From assembly GCF_000184745.1 (NCBI RefSeq), contig NC_014931.1:4154001-4218000 (forward strand): a DNA stretch of 64,000 bases. The letters are read 5' to 3'. Of this stretch, positions 1-7,646 are shown in pieces (position 1 is the stretch's first letter; the number at the start of each line of letters is the position of its first letter). The DNA comes from Variovorax paradoxus EPS (GTDB lineage: Bacteria; Pseudomonadota; Gammaproteobacteria; Burkholderiales; Burkholderiaceae_C). The translations under genes were made by a program, and so were the position numbers. The notes beneath the pieces were generated by a model that saw nothing but the letters and a program-made list of their open reading frames with translations, had not been told where the DNA came from and did not search any database.

Positions 1-105
1 TGGCGGATGTGTTTGTTGTGTGTTCCATGACTTGCCTCCGGAAGGGTTGAGAACTGTAGGCTCGTATCGGGTGTTTTCCATTCGTAAAAGCCACATCGCA
101 GGAAC

Positions 106-132
106 AAAAAAACCCGCCGAAGCGGGTTTTTC
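106..132. terminator. Rho-independent terminator, probably bidirectional
   Basis: A GC-rich stem (AACCCGC / GCGGGTT with a short CGAA-type loop) is flanked by an A-run on the left and a T-run on the right, so it can act on both strands. The first 105 bases show no supportable gene; they may be the tail region of a gene outside the window. Confidence 0.75.
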
Positions 133-149
133 GATCAGGTTGCGGTCAG

Positions 150-318
150 CATCAGAAGGTGTGAATGAACTCGGCGTGCCCGAGCAGCACGCTCAGGCGC
201 GCCCGATCAAGGCGCAAAGCGCAGCCATAGCTTGAGCTATGGCGAGCATTTGCAACGCGGAGCGGGTGTGCCTGAGCGGGATGAGCGGGCATGACGGGTT
301 CGTTCATACCTTCTTAAT
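150..318. repeat. Long imperfect palindrome overlapping the phaB stop codon
   Basis: Two arms of about 82 bases are reverse complements of each other with scattered mismatches and small gaps. They meet at a near-perfect centre, GCCATAGC-TTGA-GCTATGGC (about 223-242). The outer ends read CATCAGAAGGTGTGAATGAAC on the left and, in reverse complement, CATTAAGAAGGTATGAACGAAC on the right. The right arm contains the last codon and stop of phaB. There is no T-run, so this is not a classical terminator. It could be a MITE-like or REP-like element, or an RNA hairpin at the 3' end of the phaB message. Confidence 0.8.
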
Positions 319-1051
319 GCATGTGGAGGCCGCCGTTGACCGAGAAATCGGCCCCGGTGGAGTAGCCGCCTTCGTCCGTGGCCAGCCACGAGATGATCGA
401 GGCGATTTCGCTCGGCTCGCCCAGGCGCTTGACCGGGATGGTGGCCACGATCTTGTCGAGCACTTCCTGGCGGATGGCCTTGACCATGTCGGTGCCGATG
501 TAGCCCGGGCTCACGGTGTTGACCGTCACGCCCTTGTTGGCCAGCTCCTGCGCCAGCGCCATCGTGAAGCCGTGCATGCCGGCCTTGGCCGCCGAATAGT
601 TGGTCTGGCCCGCCTGGCCCTTGGCGCCGTTCACCGAGCTGATGTTGATGATGCGGCCCCAGCCCTTTTCCACCATGTCGCCCACCACCTGCTTGGTGAC
701 GTTGAACATGCTGTTGAGGTTGGTCTCGATCACCGCGCTCCAGTCCTCGGGCGTCATCTTGAGGAACATGCGGTCGCGCGTGATGCCGGCGTTGTTGACC
801 AGCACGTCGATGGGACCATGCGCTGCCTTGGCGGCAGAGAAGGCCTCGACGGTGGATTGCCAGTCGCCGACATTGCCGACCGAGGCATGGAACTCGAAGC
901 CTTCGGCTTTCTGTTCGGCGAGCCACTTGGCGTGGTCGCGTGTGGGGCCGCAACCGGCGACCACGGTGAATCCGTCTCTGTGCAGACGTTGGCAGATGGC
1001 TGTTCCGATGCCACCCATGCCCCCGGTGACATATGCAACTTTCTTGCTCAT
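314..1051 (-). CDS. phaB: Acetoacetyl-CoA reductase (NADPH), SDR family
   Basis: Reduces acetoacetyl-CoA to (R)-3-hydroxybutyryl-CoA, the monomer for polyhydroxybutyrate synthesis in the cytoplasm. The 245-residue product has the Rossmann glycine motif TGGMGGIG at residues 9-16, NNAG at 86-89, and the SDR catalytic set Asn111, Ser139, Tyr152 and Lys156 (YSAAK). The start at 1051 is preceded by an AAGGAA ribosome site; an in-frame ATG 27 bases further upstream lacks one. The thiolase and synthase genes lie about 9 kb away on the same strand, not in one operon with this gene. The 3' end lies inside a long palindrome. Confidence 0.95.
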   Translation of the reverse strand: MSKKVAYVTGGMGGIGTAICQRLHRDGFTVVAGCGPTRDHAKWLAEQKAEGFEFHASVGNVGDWQSTVEAFSAAKAAHGPIDVLVNNAGITRDRMFLKMTPEDWSAVIETNLNSMFNVTKQVVGDMVEKGWGRIINISSVNGAKGQAGQTNYSAAKAGMHGFTMALAQELANKGVTVNTVSPGYIGTDMVKAIRQEVLDKIVATIPVKRLGEPSEIASIISWLATDEGGYSTGADFSVNGGLHMH

Positions 1052-1245
1052 GAAATTTCCTTGATGTTTGCTTGGCAAAAGCCTGAACGGCCGCCTTCAC
1101 TCTAGCCATTTTCACGCCACCGACCTCTGAGGAAAACACTGAGCCAACCTTGCAACCAGCTGTCACGGAGCGCTGCAAAGGTGCAACCTATATGCTCAGC
1201 TCTGTACGCTCTTGCTCACGCATCGACCTCAAGGAGTTCGAAAGT

Positions 1246-1896
1246 ATGAATTTCGGGATCATCGTATTCCCCGACGTCGAGGAACTCGATTTCGTCGGCC
1301 CCTGGGAAATGCTCACCATGTGGAGCAAGCTCGCCGCGGGACCTGAGAACTGCCTGATCGTCGCGGAGAAAACCGGGCCGGTGGTCTGCGCCAAGGGGCT
1401 TTCGATCAATCCGCACGTGTCGTTCGCCGACTGCCCGCCCCTCGATTACCTGCTCGTGCCCGGCGGCATGGGCACGCGGCGCGAGGTCGACAACCCCGCG
1501 ATGGTGCAGTTCCTGGCCCAGCAGGCGCCGGGGTGCAAGGCGCTGCTGTCGGTATGCACCGGCGCCTTCGTCTTGCATGCGGCGGGCCTGCTCGCAGGCA
1601 AGACAGCCACCACGCACTGGGGTTCGCTCGATCGCCTGCGGGCGCTGGGCGACGTGAAGGTGGTCGAACAGCGCTTTGTGCAGGACGGCGACACCTGGAC
1701 TTCGGCCGGTGTCTCGGCCGGCACCGACCTGATGCTCGGGTTCATCGCGCACACCGCCGGCGAGGAAGCCGCCGCCAAGGTGCAGTTGCAGTCCGAGTAC
1801 TACCCGGCGGACAAGGTCTACGGCAACACGGCGAGCCACGAGCGTGCGCCGGCGTATGTGCGGCAGCCGGGCGGCAAGCTGCGGAAGACGCCGTGA
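1246..1896 (+). CDS. DJ-1/PfpI family protein, isonitrile hydratase-like
   Basis: A 216-residue DJ-1/PfpI-fold protein. It has the nucleophile elbow SVCTGA with its conserved cysteine, followed by the family pattern LLAGKTATTHW typical of isonitrile hydratase-like members and of the amidase domain of GlxA-type regulators. No AraC-type helix-turn-helix follows, so it is an enzyme or chaperone-like protein rather than a regulator. The start at 1246 is chosen for its AAGGAG site nine bases upstream; a longer in-frame reading from 1150 lacks one. Its stop overlaps the GTG start of the next gene. The substrate is not evident. Confidence 0.88.
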   Translation: MNFGIIVFPDVEELDFVGPWEMLTMWSKLAAGPENCLIVAEKTGPVVCAKGLSINPHVSFADCPPLDYLLVPGGMGTRREVDNPAMVQFLAQQAPGCKALLSVCTGAFVLHAAGLLAGKTATTHWGSLDRLRALGDVKVVEQRFVQDGDTWTSAGVSAGTDLMLGFIAHTAGEEAAAKVQLQSEYYPADKVYGNTASHERAPAYVRQPGGKLRKTP

Positions 1897-2420
1897 GCGC
1901 TGCACCTTCTTCAGAACTCGAGTCGCTCGCCGTGCTCGCCGCCCGTGTCGGTGCGACGCTGCGCGAACGGCGGCAGACAGTAGCGGTCGCCGAGTCGTCG
2001 GCGGGCGGCCTCGTCTCGGCCGCCCTGCTCGCGATTCCGGGCGCATCGGCCTTCTTCCTCGGCGGCGCGGTCGTCTACTCGCGCCGCGCCGGAAAAGCAC
2101 TGCTGGGGCTGACGCGTGAAGACATCGGCGACATGCGCGGGGAAACCGAGCCCTACGCCCGCTTCATCGCGGCCCGCATCCGCGAGAGCCATCGCGCGAC
2201 CTGGGGCATCTGCGAGAGCGGCGCGGCCGGGCCTTCGGGCAGCCCTTATGGCGATGCGCCGGGGCATGTGTGCGTGGCTGTCGCGGGCGCAGTCACCGTG
2301 AGCCGGACCATCGAGAACGGGACCACCGACCGCCCCGCGAACATGGCGCTGTTCGCGCGGCAGTTGCTCGCGCTGTTCGACGAGACATTGCAGGCTCAGC
2401 CCGCGCCCGCCTCGGCCTGA
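1893..2420 (+). CDS. CinA C-terminal family nicotinamide-nucleotide amidase
   Basis: A 175-residue stand-alone CinA C-terminal domain. Family members of this kind (PncC) deamidate nicotinamide mononucleotide in NAD recycling. It shows the typical AESSAGGLVSAALLAIPGAS stretch, the YS segment after GGAVVYS, and SGAAGPSGSPYGDAPGHV. It starts at a GTG that overlaps the stop of the DJ-1/PfpI gene (GTGA), so the two are translationally coupled. Sequence identity to true PncC cannot be judged here; some family members have weak or other activity. Confidence 0.85.
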   Translation: MSAAPSSELESLAVLAARVGATLRERRQTVAVAESSAGGLVSAALLAIPGASAFFLGGAVVYSRRAGKALLGLTREDIGDMRGETEPYARFIAARIRESHRATWGICESGAAGPSGSPYGDAPGHVCVAVAGAVTVSRTIENGTTDRPANMALFARQLLALFDETLQAQPAPASA

Positions 2421-2423
2421 ACC

Positions 2424-3428
2424 TCAATCCGCCTGCACGCCCGCAGCGCGGATCACCTTGCCCCACTTGTCGATCTCCGCCGCGAGGTGCGTGCGCAGGC
2501 TCTCGGACGTGACCTTCTCCATCGGCACGGCCTCGGTGCTCAGCTCGGCAAAGCGCTTTTTCACCATGTCGTCCTGCAGCGCGACGCGCAGGGCCGCATT
2601 GAGCTTTTCCATCACGGCCGGCGGCGTGCCCTTTGGCGCGTACACGCCGTGCCACACCTTCACGTCGAAGCCCTTCAGGCCCTGCTCATCCAGCGTCGGG
2701 ATGTTGGGCATGCTCGACAGCCGCTGCGGCGTGGTCACGCCGAACACCTTCACGCGCTGGCCGTCCTTGATGACCGGCGCGGTCTGCGTGGTCTGGTCGC
2801 ACAGGAGATCGACCTGCCCGCCCATGAGGTCGTTGAGCGCCGGGCCCGCGCCCTTGTAGGGCACGGTGGTGAGCTGCACACCGATCTGGTGCGCGAACAG
2901 CAAGCCGCACAGCTGCGACACCGCGCCGATGCCGGCGTTGGCGAGCGTGACCTTGTCCTTGTTGGTCTTCACGTAGGCCAGCAGCTCCTGGAAGTTGTTG
3001 GCCGGAAAGTCCTTGCGCGAGAGCAGCGTCATCGGCACGTCCATCACCTGGCCGACGTATTCGAAGTCTTTCAGCGGGTCGTAGTTGAGCTTCTTGTAGA
3101 GCGCCGGCGCGGTGGCCATGCCCATGTGGTGGATGAGGATGGTGTAGCCGTTGGGCGCCGCCTTGGCCACGCGCGCCGGTGCGATGGTGCCGCCTGCGCC
3201 GACGGTGTTCTCCACGATCACCGGCTGGCCGAGCGACTTGGCCATGGGAATGGCCAGCATGCGCGCCACCACGTCGGTGGGGCCGCCGGCCGAATACGGC
3301 ACGACCATGGTGATGGGCTTGTCGGGCCAGGGGGCCTGCGCGGTGGCCGGCGATTGCGCGGCCATGAGGCAGGCGCCCAGCGATGCGGCCAGCAGGGTTC
3401 GTGTTTTCCAGTTCTTCTTCAGGTTCAC
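2424..3428 (-). CDS. Bug/TctC family periplasmic solute-binding protein
   Basis: A 334-residue extracytoplasmic binding protein of the Bug (TctC) family. It has an N-terminal signal peptide ending near ATAQA, then the family hallmark WPDKPITMVVPYSAGGPTD and, later, PYKGAGPALNDLMGGQVD. Bug proteins bind carboxylates or amides in a closed two-domain cleft. The start is a GTG at 3428 with AGGAG just upstream. It is the last gene of a minus-strand cluster after a CitE-like lyase. No TctA or TctB membrane genes are present in the window, so its transport partner must be encoded elsewhere, or it has a sensing role. Confidence 0.93.
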   Translation of the reverse strand: MNLKKNWKTRTLLAASLGACLMAAQSPATAQAPWPDKPITMVVPYSAGGPTDVVARMLAIPMAKSLGQPVIVENTVGAGGTIAPARVAKAAPNGYTILIHHMGMATAPALYKKLNYDPLKDFEYVGQVMDVPMTLLSRKDFPANNFQELLAYVKTNKDKVTLANAGIGAVSQLCGLLFAHQIGVQLTTVPYKGAGPALNDLMGGQVDLLCDQTTQTAPVIKDGQRVKVFGVTTPQRLSSMPNIPTLDEQGLKGFDVKVWHGVYAPKGTPPAVMEKLNAALRVALQDDMVKKRFAELSTEAVPMEKVTSESLRTHLAAEIDKWGKVIRAAGVQAD

Positions 3429-3471
3429 TTTTTGTCTCCTAGGTTGTTGGATCTGTCTTCTTCTTTCGAAA

Positions 3472-4338
3472 TCAGGAAGGCGGCTGCGCATCGAGGGCGA
3501 GCAGGCGTTCGGCGAGGCGCACCACCGGCGCATCGACCATGCGGCCGTCGAGGCTGACCACGCCGCCGCCGGCGGACCGGATCGCGTCGATCACGCGGCG
3601 CGCCCATGCGAGCTCGTCGGCGCTCGGGCCGAGTGCGGCGTGCACAGGCGCGACCTGGTCGGGATGGATGCACAACTTGGCGCCGAAGCCACCGCGGCGT
3701 GCGCGTGCGCGTGCGGTGTCGGCGGCGAGGCGTTGCAGGTCGCGCCAGTCGGCGGTCACGCCATCGATGGGTGCGGGCAGGCCGGCGCGGCGCGTGGCCA
3801 GCAGCAATGCGAGGCGCACGGGCACCAGCTCGGCTTCGTCGGCATCGCAAGCCAAACCGACATCGGCCTGAAAGTCGAGATTGCCGAACGCGAGCCGGAG
3901 CACCTGCGGGGCCGCTGCGAGTTCATCGACCGCCGCAAGGCCCGCCGCCGATTCGATGAGGGGTACGAGTTGGCCTTGCGGGCCGATGGCCTCGGCCAGC
4001 CGCTGCAGATCACCGGCGCGCTCGGCCTTGGGCAGCACCACGCCCGCAATCAGGCCTTGCCCGACCAGCGCGGCCACGGCGGCGCGGTCGTCGTCATGCC
4101 ATGGCGTGCCGCTCGCATTGATGCGCACCAGCAAGCGTTGGCGGCCCGCTTCCGGCAACGCGGCGAACGAGGCCACAAGGCCCTCACGCGCCGACGCCTT
4201 GCGCTCGGGCGCGACCGCGTCTTCCAGATCCACGATCACGCCGCCCGTGCCCGCAGCCAGCGCCCGCGCATGACGCTCGGGCCGGTCGGCGGGCACGAAG
4301 AGAAAGGTGCGCGCGAGCGCGAGCGGCGTTGTGCTCAA
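3472..4338 (-). CDS. CitE-like HpcH/HpaI family CoA-ester lyase
   Basis: A 288-residue CitE-type lyase of the HpcH/HpaI aldolase family, which cleaves malyl-, methylmalyl- or citramalyl-CoA esters. Visible features are RTFLFVPADRPERHA at the start, the LED metal-region motif (38-40), Arg72, Lys104, Glu129 (PLIES) and Asp155 (FGNLDF). It begins at a TTG that overlaps the stop of the CoA-transferase gene (TTGA); no better start fits the homology. With the neighbouring CoA-transferase and hydratase, (S)-citramalyl-CoA lyase giving acetyl-CoA and pyruvate is the most economical reading, but malyl-CoA lyase is not excluded. Confidence 0.88.
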   Translation of the reverse strand: MSTTPLALARTFLFVPADRPERHARALAAGTGGVIVDLEDAVAPERKASAREGLVASFAALPEAGRQRLLVRINASGTPWHDDDRAAVAALVGQGLIAGVVLPKAERAGDLQRLAEAIGPQGQLVPLIESAAGLAAVDELAAAPQVLRLAFGNLDFQADVGLACDADEAELVPVRLALLLATRRAGLPAPIDGVTADWRDLQRLAADTARARARRGGFGAKLCIHPDQVAPVHAALGPSADELAWARRVIDAIRSAGGGVVSLDGRMVDAPVVRLAERLLALDAQPPS

Positions 4339-5516
4339 ACCGCCCTCGCCTCGCGCAGCGCCGCAATGTCCGCATCGCTGCGCCCGAGCGCGCGCAGGAT
4401 CGACTCGGTGTGCTCGCCCACGGCAGGAATCGCATCCATGCGGTAGTCGAATGCGCTCTGCCGCCCGGCCGGCAACAGCGCTGGAATGTCGCCCGCCGGC
4501 GAACCCACCTGCCGCCACCGATCGCGTGCCTGCAGTTGCGGATGCGCCCAGAGCCCGGCCATGTCGTTCATGCGCGCGTTGGCGATCTGCGCGGCATCGA
4601 GCCGCTCCAGCACCTGCGCCGTGCTCAGCGCGCCGAAGGTCTCCAAGATGATCGCGCGCAGCGCCTCGCGGTGTTCGTTGCGGCGCGCGTTGCTGTCGAA
4701 GCGCGCATCGGTCGCGAGCCCCGACTGCAGCAGCACCTTCTCGCAGAAGGTGCGCCATTCGCGCTCGTTCTGCAGGCCCAGCATCACCGTGCCGCCATCG
4801 CCCGCGGGAAACGGGCCGTAGGGGTAGATGGTCGCGTGCGAGGCAGCGCTGCGCGGCGGCGGCGGCGCGCCTTCGTAGGCGTAGTACATCGGGTAGCCCA
4901 TCCACTCGGCGAGCGATTCGAGCATCGACACGTCGATGTGCGAGCCCTTGCCGGTCTTGCCGCGCTGGAGCAGCGCCGCGAGGATGCCGGTGTAGGCGTA
5001 CATGCCGGCCGCGATGTCGGCGACGGAGTTGCCCGACTTGCACGGATCGCCCGGCGTGCCGGTGACCGAGAGAAAGCCCGCCTCGCTCTGGATCAAGAGG
5101 TCGTAGGCCTTCTTGTCGCGGTACGGGCCGTCTTCGCCATAGCCCGAGATGTCGCAGACGATGAGGCGCGGATGTTTTGCCTGCAACGCCTCGGCGCCGA
5201 GCCCCATGCGCGCGGCGGCGCCGGGGGCGAGGTTCTGCACCAGCACGTCGGCATCGGCGACCAGCTCCTGCAGCACCGCGAGTGCGGCGGGTTGCTTCAG
5301 GTCGAGCGTGAGGCTTTCCTTCGAGCGGTTCACCCAGACGAAGTGCGAGGCTTCGCCGCCGACGCGCCCGTCGTAGGCACGCGCGAAGTCGCCCACCTCG
5401 GGCCGCTCCACCTTGATGACGCGGGCGCCGAGGTCGGCCAGTTGCCGGGTGCAGAACGGCGCGGCGATGGCGTGTTCGAGCGAGATGACGGTGATGCCGT
5501 CCAGAGGTCTTGTCAT
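4335..5516 (-). CDS. Family III (CaiB/BaiF) CoA-transferase
   Basis: A 393-residue family III CoA-transferase. It begins with the family signature PLDGITVISLEHAIAAPF and contains the presumed catalytic aspartate, Asp167, in SVADIAAG. It moves CoA between carboxylic acids through an aspartyl anhydride. The start at 5516 has GAGGAA upstream. It is followed by a lyase gene overlapping by four bases and preceded, 14 bases away, by a FAS1-like hydratase gene. In this context a mesaconate, itaconate or malate CoA-transferase is likely; the exact acid cannot be read from sequence. Confidence 0.92.
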   Translation of the reverse strand: MTRPLDGITVISLEHAIAAPFCTRQLADLGARVIKVERPEVGDFARAYDGRVGGEASHFVWVNRSKESLTLDLKQPAALAVLQELVADADVLVQNLAPGAAARMGLGAEALQAKHPRLIVCDISGYGEDGPYRDKKAYDLLIQSEAGFLSVTGTPGDPCKSGNSVADIAAGMYAYTGILAALLQRGKTGKGSHIDVSMLESLAEWMGYPMYYAYEGAPPPPRSAASHATIYPYGPFPAGDGGTVMLGLQNEREWRTFCEKVLLQSGLATDARFDSNARRNEHREALRAIILETFGALSTAQVLERLDAAQIANARMNDMAGLWAHPQLQARDRWRQVGSPAGDIPALLPAGRQSAFDYRMDAIPAVGEHTESILRALGRSDADIAALREARAV

Positions 5517-5530
5517 GTGTGTGTCTTTCC

Positions 5531-6454
5531 TCAGGCCAGCACGGCCGTGGCCCGCATCGTGAGCCAGCCGTCGGCGTCTTCGCCCCAGAGGCTGAAGGTC
5601 TTGTTGTCGCTGCTGCCTTCCGTGGGCTTGCCGTGCACGCGGAACGGCGCGATGTCGAAGGTCGGCCGCACGGCGCGGAATTCGAAGCGCGCAAGCTGCG
5701 CGCCCGGCACGTTGCGGCGCAGCAGGTCGACCAGCAGCGTCGCGATCAGCGGGCCGTGCACGATCAGGCCGGGATAGCCCTCGACCTCGGTCACGTAGCG
5801 GCGGTCGTAGTGGATGCGGTGGCCGTTGAAGGTGAGCGCCGAGTAGCGGAACAGCAGCACGTCGTCGGGCACGATCTCGCGGCTGAAGGCGGCGTCCTTC
5901 GACGCGGGCGTGGGCGGCGGCGTCTTCTCGCCGGGCGCGGCGGCGGCACGGTAGACGATGTCGTGCTCTTCGGTCAGCGCGAGGCCGCGCGCGTTGCGCA
6001 CCTCGTGGCGCACGAGCACGAAGACGAGTTCGCCGGTGCGGCCGGCTTTGTGGGTGACCGAAGCGATGGTCGAGGTGCGCTCGACCTTGTCGCCGACCTG
6101 CAGCGGATTGCTCGCTTCCCAGTTCAACCGCCCCCCCGCCCACATGCGGCGCGGCAGCGGCACGGGCGGAAGGAACCCGCCGCGCTTCGCATGGCCGTCT
6201 TCGCCGATCTCCGATTGGCGGTGGTGCGGCAGGAAGTAGAGCCAATGCCAGAGCGCGGGCAGATGCGTGCCGGCTTCGGGCGGCGCGTCGTCGCGGTCGA
6301 GCGTGGCGGAGAGCGCGCGCACGGGCGCGGCAGTGATGTCGTCGACGAGCGTCTCGCTGCGGCCTTGCCAGCCCTGGAGCTTTGCAAGCGCTTCGGCGTC
6401 GATCAGAGGGGAGGAAGTGTTGTCTTGCATCCGGTCTCGGTGAAGTTCGTTCAT
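5531..6454 (-). CDS. FAS1-like/MaoC-type dehydratase, mesaconyl-CoA hydratase-like
   Basis: A 307-residue protein with an N-terminal FAS1-like dehydratase half (LPALWHWLYFLPHHRQSEIG, then PLPRRMWAGGRL) and a C-terminal hot-dog half ending with the pattern YDRRYVTEVEGYPGLIVHGP. This architecture is that of mesaconyl-C4-CoA hydratases and related enzymes that add water to an unsaturated C4/C5 acyl-CoA. It sits between a Bug binding protein and a family III CoA-transferase. The ATG at 6454 has a weak ribosome site; an ATG at 6430 is possible. Confidence 0.85.
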   Translation of the reverse strand: MNELHRDRMQDNTSSPLIDAEALAKLQGWQGRSETLVDDITAAPVRALSATLDRDDAPPEAGTHLPALWHWLYFLPHHRQSEIGEDGHAKRGGFLPPVPLPRRMWAGGRLNWEASNPLQVGDKVERTSTIASVTHKAGRTGELVFVLVRHEVRNARGLALTEEHDIVYRAAAAPGEKTPPPTPASKDAAFSREIVPDDVLLFRYSALTFNGHRIHYDRRYVTEVEGYPGLIVHGPLIATLLVDLLRRNVPGAQLARFEFRAVRPTFDIAPFRVHGKPTEGSSDNKTFSLWGEDADGWLTMRATAVLA

Positions 6455-6477
6455 ACGGATTCCCGATCAGTCATGAA

Positions 6478-6537
6478 CCGTTCGGGCTGAGCTTGTCGAA
6501 GTCGTGCGCAGCGCTTCGACAAGCTCAGCGTGAACGG
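6478..6537. repeat. REP-like inverted repeat (GAGCTTGTCGAAG family)
   Basis: Arms CCGTTCGGGCTGAGCTTG... (6478-6501) and its near reverse complement ending ...CAGCGTGAACGG (6514-6537) enclose a 12-base loop. The core TTCGACAAGCTCAGC is a very widespread intergenic repeat in GC-rich proteobacteria. It lies inside the minus-strand cluster, between the first Bug gene and the hydratase, and could protect or attenuate the message. Confidence 0.8.
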
Positions 6538-6560
6538 CTGTTGTCGAACTGCGCTCGGCA

Positions 6561-7541
6561 TCAATCGACCGCGGCGCCGGAGGCCTTGACGATCCGCGCC
6601 CACTTGGCGAGGTCGTCCTGCAGCAGTTTCGAAAATTGCTCGGGCGTGGTGGGCGCCGCAATCTCGACGCCCTGCTGGTCGAGCTTGTCGCGCAGATCCT
6701 TGGCGGCCAGCGCCTTGCGCGTCGCGTCCTGCAGGGTGGCGAGCACGTCAGCCGGCACGCCCGCGGGCGCGAAGAGGCCGATCCACAGCGTGCCGTTGTA
6801 GCCCGGCACCGCCTCGGCGATGGTGGGCACGTCGGGCAGCACCGGCGAACGCTTGTCGCCGCTTACGGCCAATGCGCGCAGCTTGCCGGCCTTGATGTGC
6901 GAGAGCGCCGAAGGCAGGCTCGCGAACACGATGGGCAACTGGCCGCCCAGCACGTCGTTGAGCGCGGGCGCCACGCCCTTGTACGGCACGTGCTGCATGG
7001 AAATGCCGGCCATGCTGTTGAGCATTTCGCCGAGCAGGTGGTTGAGCGTGCCGTTGCCGGCCGAGGCGTACTGATAGTTGGCGCCCTTCTCGCGCGCGAG
7101 CTTCAGGAACTCGGCGAAGTTCTTCGCGGGAAACGTGGGGTTGACCAGCAGCACGTTGGGCACAGCGCCAATCAGGCCCACGGGCTTGAAGTCCTTCACC
7201 GGATCGAAGCCCGGGTTCTTGTAGAGCGCGGGGTTGATCGCCTGGCTGCTGCTGATGGTCATGAGCAGCGTGTACCCGTCCTTCGGGCCCTTGGCGACGA
7301 GCTGCGTGCCGATGTTGCCGCCCGCGCCGGGCCGGTTGTCGACGACCACGCTGGCGTTGTTCATCACCTCGCCGAGCTTCTGGCCGACGAGGCGGCCGAC
7401 GATGTCGTTGGTGCCGCCGGCCGCCTGCGGCACGACGAGCGTGATGGGGCGCGACGGATACGGCTGTGCAGTGGCGGGGCTCGCGGCGATCAGCGTGGCT
7501 GCTGCCGCAAGCGAAAGAAGCGCGAGGGCGCGGAATGTCAT
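6561..7541 (-). CDS. Bug/TctC family periplasmic solute-binding protein
   Basis: A 326-residue Bug protein with a clear signal peptide (MTFRALALLSLAAAATLIA..., cleavage after ATAQ). It has the hallmark YPSRPITLVVPQAAGGTNDI and the later PYKGVAPALNDVLGGQ. It is the promoter-proximal gene of the minus-strand cluster that continues with the hydratase, CoA-transferase, lyase and a second Bug protein. A LysR regulator is transcribed divergently 105 bases away. The two Bug proteins of the cluster are clearly different in sequence, suggesting two ligands or one redundant copy. Confidence 0.94.
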   Translation of the reverse strand: MTFRALALLSLAAAATLIAASPATAQPYPSRPITLVVPQAAGGTNDIVGRLVGQKLGEVMNNASVVVDNRPGAGGNIGTQLVAKGPKDGYTLLMTISSSQAINPALYKNPGFDPVKDFKPVGLIGAVPNVLLVNPTFPAKNFAEFLKLAREKGANYQYASAGNGTLNHLLGEMLNSMAGISMQHVPYKGVAPALNDVLGGQLPIVFASLPSALSHIKAGKLRALAVSGDKRSPVLPDVPTIAEAVPGYNGTLWIGLFAPAGVPADVLATLQDATRKALAAKDLRDKLDQQGVEIAAPTTPEQFSKLLQDDLAKWARIVKASGAAVD

Positions 7542-7597
7542 GTCTTTGGCTCCATGGCCTCATGGTCGTAGGCCAAGCCACCGCGCGCAATCTGCGA

Positions 7598-7627
7598 TTT
7601 CGGAACCCAGGCTTCTGGATTTCCGAA
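7598..7627. promoter_or_regulatory. Candidate LysR operator between the Bug cluster and lysR
   Basis: The divergent gap holds a dyad: TTCGGAA (7599-7605) and TTCCGAA (7621-7627) as outer arms, with CCAG-GCTT-CTGG nested inside. Its size fits a LysR recognition site and it lies 20 bases before the lysR start and about 57 bases before the Bug start. That the neighbouring LysR protein binds it is inference. Confidence 0.55.
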
Positions 7628-7646
7628 GGCTTGGCTACGATGCGCC

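Noticed and set aside
20..235. Short + strand reading frame at the left edge
   Set aside because: It runs through the terminator and into the palindrome, has no ribosome site and no protein-like composition.
237..1178. Long frame over phaB on the same strand and others opposite to it
   Set aside because: Arg/His-rich shadow frames of a high-GC gene; phaB has full catalytic motifs.
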